The notes under the pieces are model-generated. The model saw only the letters and a program-made list of their open reading frames with translations, was not told the DNA's origin and ran no database searches. DNA of 64,000 bases from Nostoc sp. TCL240-02 (lineage in GTDB: Bacteria; Cyanobacteriota; Cyanobacteriia; Cyanobacteriales; Nostocaceae). Position 1 is the stretch's first letter; each line of letters starts with the position of its first letter. Below, one piece after another: positions 36,173-45,205 of this stretch. The stretch is taken from assembly GCF_013343235.1 (NCBI RefSeq), contig NZ_CP040094.1, forward strand, positions 5,017,001-5,081,000. The letters run 5' to 3'. The position numbers were made by a program, and so were the translations under genes.

Positions 36173-36337
36173 TAAGGAGATACTTTAGCGATTTTTAACG
36201 GGACAGAACTCAAACGGTGTGATGATAGCAGTTCGGATTAGTGACGCTGCCGGGACAAAAACGTTGATCTAGCTACAAGCTAGTTGATATGGTTGCATAA
36301 AATAGCACCCAATATTTCATAACCCAGATTAATCAAT

Positions 36338-37075
36338 ATGTCTCTTATTCAAAACAAAGTGATAATCATCACCGGAGCCAGCAGTGGTTTAGGTGAAGCA
36401 ACTGCAAAGCGACTTGCTGCTAGTGGAGCCAAACTGATGCTGGCCGCCCGCCGCGAAGATCGGCTCAAAGATTTGATTGCAGAGATCGCTAAATCAGGAG
36501 GGACTGCAACCTATCGAGTAACAGATGTAACAGATCGCTCAGAAGTGGAAGCCTTGGTCAAGGAAACTTTGAGTACATACAGCCGGATCGATGTGCTAAT
36601 TAATAATGCCGGCTTGATGCCTCTCTCTCGCCTTGAGCAAGTAAAGGTGGAGGAGTGGGATCGGATGATTGATGTTAACATCAAGGGCGTTCTGTATGGG
36701 ATTGCTGCCGTGTTGCCGATTATGCGTCAGCAAAAGTCTGGTCACGTTATTAACCTATCGTCTGTGGCTGGACATAAGGTGTTTCCGGGATCAGCAGTCT
36801 ACTGTGCTACCAAGTATGCAGTGCGAGCAATCTCTGAAGGGTTACGACTAGAGTCAAACGGCGAAATTCGTTCGACTAATATCTCACCAGGAGCCGTTGC
36901 CACTGAACTGACTACCACGATTACCGATAAAGACACAGCAGCAGGAATTGATCAACTCTATGCGATCGCCATTGATGCAGATGCGATCGCCCGGGCGATC
37001 GCATACGCCATTGAGCAACCCGATGATGTTGATGTGAACGAAATGATCATCCGTCCAACACGTCAAGAACTTTAG
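36338..37075 (+). CDS. Short-chain dehydrogenase/reductase (YdfG-like)
   Basis: A 245-residue classical SDR using NADP(H): cofactor loop [15 protein letters not shown], preceded by a Rossmann strand and followed by AARR, whose arginines favour NADPH. NNAG is present, as are the catalytic Ser in [12 protein letters not shown] and YCATK (Tyr and Lys). Relatives reduce serine, 3-hydroxyacids or small carbonyls; the substrate cannot be fixed here. Three gcgatcgc octamers lie within 45 bp near its 3' end (36963-37005), an unusually dense cluster inside a coding region. Confidence 0.9.
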   Translation: MSLIQNKVIIITGASSGLGEATAKRLAASGAKLMLAARREDRLKDLIAEIAKSGGTATYRVTDVTDRSEVEALVKETLSTYSRIDVLINNAGLMPLSRLEQVKVEEWDRMIDVNIKGVLYGIAAVLPIMRQQKSGHVINLSSVAGHKVFPGSAVYCATKYAVRAISEGLRLESNGEIRSTNISPGAVATELTTTITDKDTAAGIDQLYAIAIDADAIARAIAYAIEQPDDVDVNEMIIRPTRQEL

Positions 37076-37184
37076 ATTTAGGTTCACAAAAGACGTAAGA
37101 CACGATTAAACCAAGCTTTGCAGGGACTTAGTTGAGATGGTTAAAATTTAATACGGTTCAGTTAGCGCCAAAAACCTTTTAAAC

Positions 37185-37224
37185 TGCAAATGTAATGAGT
37201 GTGATCGCACTCATTACATTTGCA
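37185..37224. repeat. Perfect 17-bp inverted repeat with 6-base loop
   Basis: Arms tgcaaatgtaatgagtg and cactcattacatttgca flank tgatcg. No T-run follows on either strand and the stem is AT-rich, so it may be a DNA-binding site, a small mobile element end-pair or a transcript-stabilising hairpin. It lies in the convergent spacer between the SDR gene and the 143-residue gene. The bases just upstream (gttagcgccaaaaacctt at 37161-37178) match the interior of the MITE-like element at 25059-25218. Confidence 0.8.
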
Positions 37225-37301
37225 ATAGCAGAGATGGTATTGTTTGTGGCGATCGCTCGGCTATAAAAGAGCCGGACGATCGCACCGATCAACTAATTTC
37301 C

Positions 37302-37733
37302 TTACTTTACCAACACCTTCGTGCCATCACTACTTGTCGTTACTTTCTCTGTATTTGGTGTCATCACTGTTGTGATCGTCGTTTTTGGCGCAGTCTTCCC
37401 TACGGATCGCTTACTACTCTTGCGTGGTTTACCCCCTGCCTGCATATACTGCAAACTGTTCTTACCGTAGCGCGTCGCCACACTCATTAACATTTTTTCC
37501 GAGTAGCTTCTCAAATCCTGCTCTAGCAATTCAATCTGCCCTACCGCTTCATCAAGTGTAGAAAGCATTGTGTTGTAGCTCGATAGCTTTGTTTGCAAGG
37601 TTTGAATCCGCTTTTCATACTCCGCTAAATTTAAGCTATCGCTAAACTCAAGCGTTTCGCTAATCGATCTCATCCCTGATATTCGTAGCGTTGCTTTATC
37701 TAATACCAGAGAACTGCGTTTCAGTCGCGCCAT
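37302..37733 (-). CDS. Hypothetical coiled-coil protein
   Basis: No family recognised. The 143-residue product has an N-terminal basic stretch (ARLKRSSLVLDKATLR), a heptad-bearing central helix (residues about 30-85, LAEYEKRIQTLQTKLSSYNTML...) and a Lys/Ser/Thr-rich tail (GGKPRKSSKRSVGKTAPK) that looks disordered. The start is well supported: AGAGGGA lies 5-6 bases before the ATG. Layout and charge suggest a small structural or nucleic-acid-associated cytoplasmic protein; this is inference. Confidence 0.75.
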   Translation of the reverse strand: MARLKRSSLVLDKATLRISGMRSISETLEFSDSLNLAEYEKRIQTLQTKLSSYNTMLSTLDEAVGQIELLEQDLRSYSEKMLMSVATRYGKNSLQYMQAGGKPRKSSKRSVGKTAPKTTITTVMTPNTEKVTTSSDGTKVLVK

Positions 37734-37940
37734 GAATCCCTCTCTTGCAAAAACTTATATGAAAATTAGTACAGACTTGTGATTCCACTTTAGCTATTTG
37801 CCATTCTTCTCCCCCTGAGTAAAAACCACCAAAACTAAAGTGAAGTTTACGGTAAAATCTGATATTTATTCCCTAATTTCACTTGAAATCTTTAAAATTA
37901 TTTGTATAAAAAACTTTATAAGAAGAATATCGAATACACT

Positions 37941-37967
37941 TAGAGACGTAGCACTGCTACGTCTCTA
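37941..37967. repeat. 13-bp perfect palindrome (tagagacgtagca)
   Basis: The arms tagagacgtagca and tgctacgtctcta are separated by one base. It belongs to the same agagacg repeat type as 5272-5296. Confidence 0.7.
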
Positions 37968-38031
37968 CAAGGTTTTGGGTTTTATATATGTACTTTATTT
38001 ACCTGAAATGTGCTGTAACTAAACCGTATTG

Positions 38032-38283
38032 GTGTTGAAGTACTCAAATATCGTGTTGAAGTACTCAAATATTGTGTTGAAGTACTCAAATATCGTGTTG
38101 AAGTACTCAAATATTGTGTTGAAGTACTCAAATATCGTGTTGAAGTACTTAAATATCGTGTTGAAGTACTTAAATATCGTGTTGAAGTACTTAAATATCG
38201 TGTTGAAGTACTTAAATATCGTGTTGAAGTACTTAAATATCGTGTTGAAGTACTTAAATATCGTGTTGAAGTACTTGCATTGC
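38032..38283 (+). repeat. 21-bp tandem repeat, 12 units (gtgttgaagtact...)
   Basis: Twelve units with core gtgttgaagtact. The first five continue with caaatat and alternate a final c or t; the next six continue with taaatatc without variation; the last decays. The first block may therefore have grown as a 42-bp dimer. Sequence differs from the cctcagaagg family but the period is the same. Both strands are open through it (NIVLKYS and YLSTSTR heptapeptides); these are artefacts of the repeat. The surrounding spacer (37734-38697) shows no gene. Confidence 0.92.
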
Positions 38284-38697
38284 TTTTATAAAAAGTGAAA
38301 TCAAATTGACACTGATTAAAATTATTCACACATTGATACGGGTATTCTTCAACTTTGTGATTTTCTATATGCTTTAGACCGCGATCGCAATTTTGTAATT
38401 GGGACAATAGCGAATGCTATACAGCATAAGTTTTTTGTGCATGGCGGTAAGCGTAGCTATGCCGTCAGATTTATCGTGCTGAAAGTTTTGAATCCGTCAA
38501 ATTTTAGCTAAAATGTTCTAGTCCCGGATCGCAAGTTTAAATTTTTATCAAATCAAAGGCGGGTATGATTTCAACCTATGCGATCGCCCCTGGAGTTAAA
38601 AAAGTCTATTTAACAGGGGGAAGCTTTAGTTCTATGCCTAATTTGCTCCCTATTTCTATAATATTTAAGTTAAATTTGGTCAATGTTGAAATAGGTT

Positions 38698-41600
38698 CTA
38701 TTTCATTGCCTTTTCGACTTCTTCGCAAATTTTCACCCAAGCTTGATTACGTTCTGGCTTATTTAGAGTGTCGAGGGGTTTACCTGGAGGGTGAGCAGCT
38801 TGGTATTTTTCGATGTCGGTTTTTCTGTATGAGCTTGCACTAATTGGAATCCAGAAAATGGTTAATCCCTCTTGTTCAGCTGCGTTAAGTAAGGGGGGAA
38901 GTTCATGTCTGTCGATGAAATCAGAGTTTATAAAGTCAGGGCTGACTAGCAGGATAGCAACCTTAGCCGTGGCTAACGCTTTTTCAATCTCGGCTTTCCA
39001 TTTTGCGCCAGGTTTGATTTTGGTGTCATCCCAAACGATCAAACCTTCTGCACGAATATAGGGTTTTAGTTGTTTTTGCAGTTCTATTAACCATTCTGCA
39101 TCTTCATGACTGTAGCTAACAAATATTTGGTTTCTGATGCTTTCTGACATAATTGGTTTCTTAATGGGGAATGGTTCAATAATTTCTTTGTCTATTTGTT
39201 GTCTTTGTCGAGTTCTTATATCTTCATACCCATCAAGTACTTGACGCAAATCGAGGTCTAATTTTAGTTTGCCGATAGAGACTGTGCTTTTACCCATCGC
39301 TTCGAGTCCGAGGAGTTCTTGGTAGTCGAGGGGCGCATGGTTGGGATAGTTGGGGACGGGAACCCATTCGGTGATTTCGAGATTGGGGAGACTTTTGTGG
39401 ATTTTTTGGAAGACATCGCGGAGAATGCCGAGAAATAAACGGCGGGTTTCTTGGCGGCCGCTAATGGTGATGAAGATTTTTTTGTCTTCGGGATCGGCTT
39501 TGATGCGAGCGATGTTGTAAATTTCGTTGTTTTCTTGATATTGCAGCATTACGCCACTGCGCCAATAAATTTGGTTATGAATTTTTTCGTGGGTGTTGAC
39601 GATGAAGCGAGAAATGATGCTTTCGGGGAGAACTTTGTAATGGTATTGAAATTCGAGGGTTTCGCCGTGGAGTTCTGTTTTGTCTGGTTGGTCTTTAGGC
39701 AGAAGTCCCGCAATCAGAAATTGTGGTGGGTAACACTCTAGTGCAAAGCCAAGCTCGAATTCCTTCATTAGTTCGATTAGATAGCCATGACGCTGGGTGG
39801 GATAGCGCTCTGGGTCAAGGATACGGATGAGATCGGCGGGGGTGAAAATGCCTTTGGTTTTAGTTTTGAGGGTTTCATCGCTCAGGAGCCGCGTAAATGC
39901 CTTCTGTCACCCAGTTGGGTTTAAGGACGTTGGTATTTTTGAGGATGGGATGATCGCGGAAGTTGAGAACTAAGCCAAGTCGATGGAGGAGATCGATGAG
40001 TTGATCTTGGTTTTGTTCTTCGGGAATCTTATTTTCGTGGCAGATGCCGATGTAGCGGTTGTAGCTGATGAAGTCTTGGGACATAGATTCGAGTTGTTGT
40101 TTAACCTCAAACCATGTCAGGGGTAGAAGGTCGTAGACTTCTTTGAGGTTGCAGACTTGCTTCAAAATGGTGGTGCGAAGTTCATCAATGCCGATATTGT
40201 CTTGGCAGGAGGTTTCGATAATCGCTTGGATGTTAGGATATTTTTCGCGTAATGCCTTGCGGTTGATGTCGAGGGGTTGTTCGTCTTTTTTGTTGCCAAC
40301 GATAATCACGGGGGACTGTCCGCCAAAGCTTTCGATTAGTTTCAGCCAATATTCGATGCGGTTTTCTTCTTCGCTGGTGCGACAATTACAGACTAGGAGA
40401 TAGAGGCTACGCTTAGTCAGAAAAAACTGATGGGTGGCATGATAAATTTCCTGTCCGCCAAAGTCCCAAACATTGAGGCGGATGTCTTTGCTATTGACCC
40501 GCACGTTCCAAGTTTCTACATTAAGTCCGTCGGTTTGGGGTTGATTTTTATCATATTTATCGCGGATTAGTCGCTCAATGAGGGATGTTTTACCGACGCT
40601 GCCTTGTCCGATGAGCAAAAGTTTGGCTTCGTTGAGTTGACGCACTTCACCGCTACGGAGTAATTGCAAGTAATTGAAAATGTCTTTAACTGAACCAACA
40701 TTATCAGAAGATCCTAAAATCTCTGGTGAAATAGGAAGCGGATTTCCCCGTAAATCTAGTTTTTCCAATTTTGGCAAACTTTTGATCGCGTCTGGTATCT
40801 GGGTTATTTGGTTGTTACTAAGGTGAAGCTGCGTCAGATTGGTTAATTTAGCGATCGCCTCTGGTATCTGGATTATTTGGTTATTACTAAGGTGAAGCTG
40901 CGTCAGATTGGTTAATTTAGCGATTGCCTCTGGTATCTGTGTTATTTGGTTGCTACCGAGGCCAAGCTGCGTCAGATTGGTTAATTTAGCGATCGCCTTT
41001 GGTATCTCGGTTATTTGGTTGAAACTGAGGAAAAGCTGCGTCAGATTGGTTAATTTAGCAATTGCCTCTGGTATCTCGGTTATTTGGTTGTCACTGACGA
41101 TAAGCTGCGTCAGATTGGTTAATTTAGCGATCGCCTCTGGTATCTGGGTTATTTGGTTGCGACGGAGGTAAAGCTGCGTCAGATTGGTTAATTTAGCGAT
41201 CGCCTCTGGTATCTGGGTTATTTGGTTGACATCGAGGTGAAGCTGCGTCAGATTGGTTAATTTAGCGATCTCTTCTGGTATCTGGGTTATTTGGTTGACA
41301 TCGAGGTGAAGCTGCGTCAGATTGGTTAATTTAGCGATCGCCTCTGGTATCTGGGTTATTTGGTTGCGACGGAGGTGAAGCTGCGTCAGATTGGTTAAAT
41401 TAGTGATCGTCTCTGGAATCTGGGTTATTCGGTTGGAACTGAGGTGAAGCTGCGTCAGATTGGTTAATTTAGCGATCGCATCAGGTATTTGAGTTAGCTC
41501 TACTCGAATTAAGATCAGTTCCTCTAAATGTAGTATTTGCGTTACCACATCGGGAATACTCTCTAAAGGATTGCCACTAATATCCAACTTACGCAAATTA

Positions 41601-41839
41601 GGCAAATCCAATAGTTCGAGTGGGAGCGTTTTTAAATTGTTGCTTGAAACCTTTTGGAGATAGCGGTTTCCTACATATTCATAATCTTCAACCTTCTTTC
41701 CCAAAATCAAAGACTCAAGCTGCTGCAACTTACCAATTTCCACAGGTAACTCTGTCAACTCTTGCCCCGACAGGTCTAACTCTTGCCAACCCTCAGCTAC
41801 GGCGCGGTCTATCAGTACTAATAACTCATCCTGCGTCAT
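38698..41839 (-). pseudogene. ROCO protein (LRR-Roc-COR-TIR) with one frameshift
   Basis: The first frame (39875-41839, 654 residues) has leucine-rich repeats, ten of them 23-residue LTNLTQLxLxxNQITQIPEAIAK units. The Ras-like Roc GTPase follows: P-loop LLIGQGSVGKTSL, G3 NVWDFGGQEIYHATH and G4 VGNKKDEQ. Then comes the start of the COR domain, which stops at GIYAAPER. The rest of COR and a C-terminal TIR domain ([15 protein letters not shown]...[26 protein letters not shown]) lie in the next frame, 38698-39768 and upstream to about 39890. Removing one base in the gcgg run near 39890 turns the junction into [27 protein letters not shown], a normal COR sequence. It is thus a single gene with a recent frameshift, or a sequencing error. 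ROCO proteins are GTP-controlled scaffolds; TIR domains in bacteria often cleave NAD+. Start ATG at 41839. Confidence 0.9.
40775..41490 (-). repeat. 69-bp tandem DNA repeats encoding ten LRRs
   Basis: Units of 69 bp, nearly identical around gcgtcagattggttaattta, encode successive 23-residue leucine-rich repeats. Changes cluster in the codons between LTQL and NQI (HLSS, HLRR, HLDV, IVSD, FLSF, GLGS), which form the concave binding face. That pattern indicates duplication with diversification of the ligand-contacting positions. Confidence 0.88.
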
Positions 41840-42546
41840 AATTCCAAGGAGAAGGGTAAAAGGAAAGAAGATTGATGAAGATTATCTTAACTGATTAGGG
41901 AAAATGCTATAGAAATCCGGTTTGATTACTGAAATCACTTGCTTCGGTAGGCAATAAGCAATAGGATTTCAGAAGATTAAGGTGTACCGAATTTTTTTCA
42001 AAAATCAAATATGAGTCATATAGACCATGATTTTTTGGCGTTCTGTCAGTTCGCTATTTAATATATTGCGGATTTAGGCGTAGGCGTAGCCCGCACTTCT
42101 CTACGAGACGCTGCGCGTAGCTTGCTTCCCCGGAGGGGTACGGCTGCGCTAAGTGACCATCGTAGACATCGCGCCTTGAGATAAAGGGAAAAGGCGAGGC
42201 ATATTGTGGATTTATTTTCTATATGCTTTATGCCGCTTCAAGGCACGCTCAGCGTCTCCAAAAGTTGCGACTTGACTTCTCTCCCTTGTCTCTTCTTAAT
42301 GCCCAATGCCCAATACTTCGGCTTCTCTACGAGACGCTACGCGTTAGCAAAGCTTTCGCTTTAGCGATACGCTCAGTACAAGTGCCCCATGCCCAATGCC
42401 CCATTCCCCATACTTCGACTTACCTCGACTTCGCTCGGCACAAGTCGCTCAGTACAAGTTCCCAATGCCCAATGCCCAATGCTGCCCCAACACTCGTATG
42501 ATCAACATATCAGGAAAACATAGCAGCCAGATTTTTACCGCAAAAT
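41840..42546. repeat. Repeat-rich spacer, no gene
   Basis: Several dispersed repeat blocks are packed here: gcttctctacgagacgct followed by gcgcgtagc or acgcgttagc (42095-42120 and 42322-42346), tgcccaa heptamers (42300-42316, 42389-42413, 42462-42483), and gtcgaggtaagtcgaag in inverse orientation (42412-42430). Frames through it are artefacts. Confidence 0.75.
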
Positions 42547-43407
42547 ATGGGCAGTATTTGGGAAATCGATTTTTACTCCCGTCCGATTTTGGACGATAAT
42601 CAGAAAAAAATTTGGGAAGTCTTAGTCTGCGAAAGCCCTTTGGATATAGGCACAAAACCAGATTCTTTGTTTCGTTATGCTCAATATTGTCCCAGTACCC
42701 AGGTAAACTCGGGCTGGTTGCGGACAGCATTGCAAGAGGCTATTAACCAAGCTGGAAAAGCACCAATTAAAATCCGCTTTTTCCGCCGCCAAATGAACAA
42801 TATGATTACTAAAGCCTGCCAAGATATAGGCATTCCCGCCCAGCCTAGTCGCCGCACTTTGGTTCTTAACCAATGGCTAGAAGAGCGGATGAAGGAAGTG
42901 TATCCTCAAGAACCAGGGTATCAAGGGGGGACTAATCCCTCAGTCCGCTTAGAGAAACCTTTGCCGCAACGTTTACCTGATGCTTTGGAAGGACAGCAGT
43001 GGGTATTTGTTACCTTGGATGCTGCGGATTTGGCAGAGATGCCAGAGTGGGAAATTGGCTTTGGTGAAGCTTTCCCTTTAGAATTGGTGAAAGTTTCACC
43101 CGAAGCCCGTATTCCTGGTATTTTGATTTTTTCACCGAGAGCGTTGCCCTTAGCTGGCTGGATGTCTGGTTTGGAGTTGGGTTTCTTAAGATTTGACTCC
43201 AGTGAAGAGGCAAGATTGCTTTTAGAAACGGGTGTTAATGAAAGCTGGATTGTAGCAAATATCAAAAAACCTCAAGTCTTGGCAGAGGCTAAAGGTTTTG
43301 AAGAAGCCAAGCAAAAAGCTAACGGAGTGCATTTTATTGGTATACAGTCCGATCCCAAAGCAGAATCTTTTGCTGGTTTTTGGCTATTGCAAGAGGTTAA
43401 TCTTTGA
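42547..43407 (+). CDS. Tab2/Atab2-family RNA-binding protein (DUF1092)
   Basis: The 286-residue product opens with [23 protein letters not shown], the signature of the Tab2/Atab2 family. In algae and plants these proteins bind the psaB leader RNA and are needed for translation of photosystem I reaction-centre subunits. Further marks are [21 protein letters not shown] (the basic, RNA-contacting region), [34 protein letters not shown] and the end [11 protein letters not shown]. Cyanobacterial members are presumed to act in photosystem biogenesis; direct evidence here is limited to similarity. Full length, first ATG. A heptamer repeat begins 3 bases after the stop. Confidence 0.93.
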   Translation: MGSIWEIDFYSRPILDDNQKKIWEVLVCESPLDIGTKPDSLFRYAQYCPSTQVNSGWLRTALQEAINQAGKAPIKIRFFRRQMNNMITKACQDIGIPAQPSRRTLVLNQWLEERMKEVYPQEPGYQGGTNPSVRLEKPLPQRLPDALEGQQWVFVTLDAADLAEMPEWEIGFGEAFPLELVKVSPEARIPGILIFSPRALPLAGWMSGLELGFLRFDSSEEARLLLETGVNESWIVANIKKPQVLAEAKGFEEAKQKANGVHFIGIQSDPKAESFAGFWLLQEVNL

Positions 43408-43410
43408 AAA

Positions 43411-43574
43411 TTGGGAATTGGGAATTGGGAATTGGGAATTGGGAATTGGGAATTGGGAATTGGGTATGGGGCATGGGGCATGGGGTATGGGGAATTGGGG
43501 ATGGAGGATGGGGACTAATGACAAATGACAAATAACAAATGACAAATGACAAATGACAAATGACCAATGACAAA
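43411..43574 (+). repeat. Heptamer tandem repeats: ttgggaa, tggggca, then tgacaaa
   Basis: Seven perfect ttgggaa units (43411-43459) grade into tgggg(c/t)a units. After a linker (ggggactaa) come eight tgacaaa-type units (43519-43574). The same two arrays in the same order are at 35362-35424, so the whole composite spreads or is rebuilt as a unit. The ttgggaa array begins right after the Tab2 stop codon. Confidence 0.92.
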
Positions 43575-43792
43575 TGACTAGATCCGTTGAGACATGACAA
43601 TGATTTGGGATAATTAACTGCGTCCATTAGTGTTGATTTGCGGTTTCAAATCGTAACTGTAAAGAAACGCTGATGATTTTTGGATAGTTATCTGCGTCCA
43701 TCGGCAGAAAGCCCGATCGTTGGTTTTTAGCGATCGCACTTTCTCTAAGGTGCGTTGATATGCGGTTCAAAATCCACCATTCACTAAGGGTC

Positions 43793-45106
43793 ATGGGTTC
43801 TGAAAATTTGTCACAAGATACACTAGCCGAACAGTTGCTGGAACTAGCTATAAAATCTGGAGCAGAAGCTGCTGAGGTGTATCAGTCGCGATCGCTTTCT
43901 CGTCCAGTGTTTTTTGAGGCAAACCGGCTCAAACAGCTAGAAACTAACCAATCTGAAGGTACAGCACTACGGCTTTGGCGAAACGGTCGTCCAGGGCTGA
44001 CGGTGGCTTACGGTTCTGTCTTAGCCGAAGTGATGGTGGAAAAAGCTCTGGCATTAAGCCACCTGAATGAACCCGAAACTGTAGAATTAGGCTCTAACTT
44101 TCAGCCCTCCTACCCAGATTTAGGAGAAGGTGTACCGATAGAGATTTTGGTAGATTGGGGCAAAGAAGCGATCGCACTCATCCGTGATGCCTATCCCGAT
44201 GTTGTGTGCAATGGTGACTGGGAATGTGATATTGAAACTACCAGAATAGTCAACACTAAAGGTTTAGATTGTTACTACACTGATACTACGCTCAACTGCT
44301 ATGTATCAGCAGAATGGGTACGTGGCGATGATTTTTTAAGTGTTGCTGATGGTCAAACCAAGCGGGGGGAACTTCACCCTGAAAGATTAGCGAACCAAAT
44401 TTTACAACGGTTAATTTGGGCTAAAGAAAATGTCTCACCCCCTACTGGTCGTGTCCCGATTTTGTTTACTTCTAAAGCCGCCGATATGCTTTGGGGTACT
44501 GTGCAAGCCGCTTTGAATGGCAAGCAAGTCTTAGAAGTATCTTCACCTTGGGCAGAACGTTTAGGGAACCAAGTCGTTGCATCCAGTCTAACTCTCTACC
44601 AAGATCCAGAAGCTGGCCCTTATAGTTGCCCTTTTGATGATGAAGGGACTCCGACTCAATCTTTAGTATTTATCCAAAATGGGGTTTTACAGCATTTCTA
44701 TGGCGATCGCACCACCGGTCGTCAACTGGGTACTGACACTACTGGAAATGGTTTTCGCCCTGGTTTGGGCAGCTATCCCACTCCTGGTTTATTTAATTTT
44801 CTCATCCAGCCAGGTTCGGCATCGTTACCAGATTTAATTCAACAACTAGATGATGGCTTGATTGTGGATCAAATGCTGGGTGATGGTGGCAGTATTTCTG
44901 GTGATTTTTCGATCAACGTAGATTTAGGCTACCGCGTCCAAAATGGTCAAGTAATTGGGCGCGTTAAGGATACTATGGTTGCAGGTAATGTTTACACAGC
45001 CCTGAAGCAATTGGTTGCACTGGGCGACGATGGTGATTGGAATGGTTCTTGTTATACTCCATCTCTGATAGTAGAAGGGCTATCCACTACGGGGAGAAAC
45101 AATTAA
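43793..45106 (+). CDS. TldE/PmbA-family metalloprotease subunit
   Basis: TldD/TldE form a heteromeric protease that degrades unfolded or short peptides and matures some ribosomal peptides and antitoxins. This 437-residue member has the early AAEVYQSRSLSRPVFFEANRLKQLE and DGDWECDIETTRIVNTKGL segments. It also has FDDEGTPTQS and YGDRTTGRQLGTDTTGNGFRP in the last third, and ends in KDTMVAGNVYTAL. The zinc-binding HExxxH of TldD is absent, so it is the non-catalytic TldE/PmbA type. The start at 43793 follows taaggg; the ATG 11 codons upstream is possible but less like the family. No tldD neighbour is visible. Confidence 0.9.
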   Translation: MGSENLSQDTLAEQLLELAIKSGAEAAEVYQSRSLSRPVFFEANRLKQLETNQSEGTALRLWRNGRPGLTVAYGSVLAEVMVEKALALSHLNEPETVELGSNFQPSYPDLGEGVPIEILVDWGKEAIALIRDAYPDVVCNGDWECDIETTRIVNTKGLDCYYTDTTLNCYVSAEWVRGDDFLSVADGQTKRGELHPERLANQILQRLIWAKENVSPPTGRVPILFTSKAADMLWGTVQAALNGKQVLEVSSPWAERLGNQVVASSLTLYQDPEAGPYSCPFDDEGTPTQSLVFIQNGVLQHFYGDRTTGRQLGTDTTGNGFRPGLGSYPTPGLFNFLIQPGSASLPDLIQQLDDGLIVDQMLGDGGSISGDFSINVDLGYRVQNGQVIGRVKDTMVAGNVYTALKQLVALGDDGDWNGSCYTPSLIVEGLSTTGRNN

Positions 45107-45205
45107 TTCGTAATTCGTAATTCGTAATTTGTCGAAGTGAATTTCAACAAGTAATCTTGGTGCTTAAATTCTAGCCATACCCAATAACACAATATCTTGG
45201 ATATC

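Noticed and set aside
38029..38298. CRISPR array at the 21-bp repeats
   Set aside because: The units are contiguous with no variable spacers, and no cas genes are in the window.
37982..38407. Coding frame of YLSTSTR heptapeptides on the minus strand
   Set aside because: It is produced by the 21-bp repeat, which keeps several frames open on both strands.
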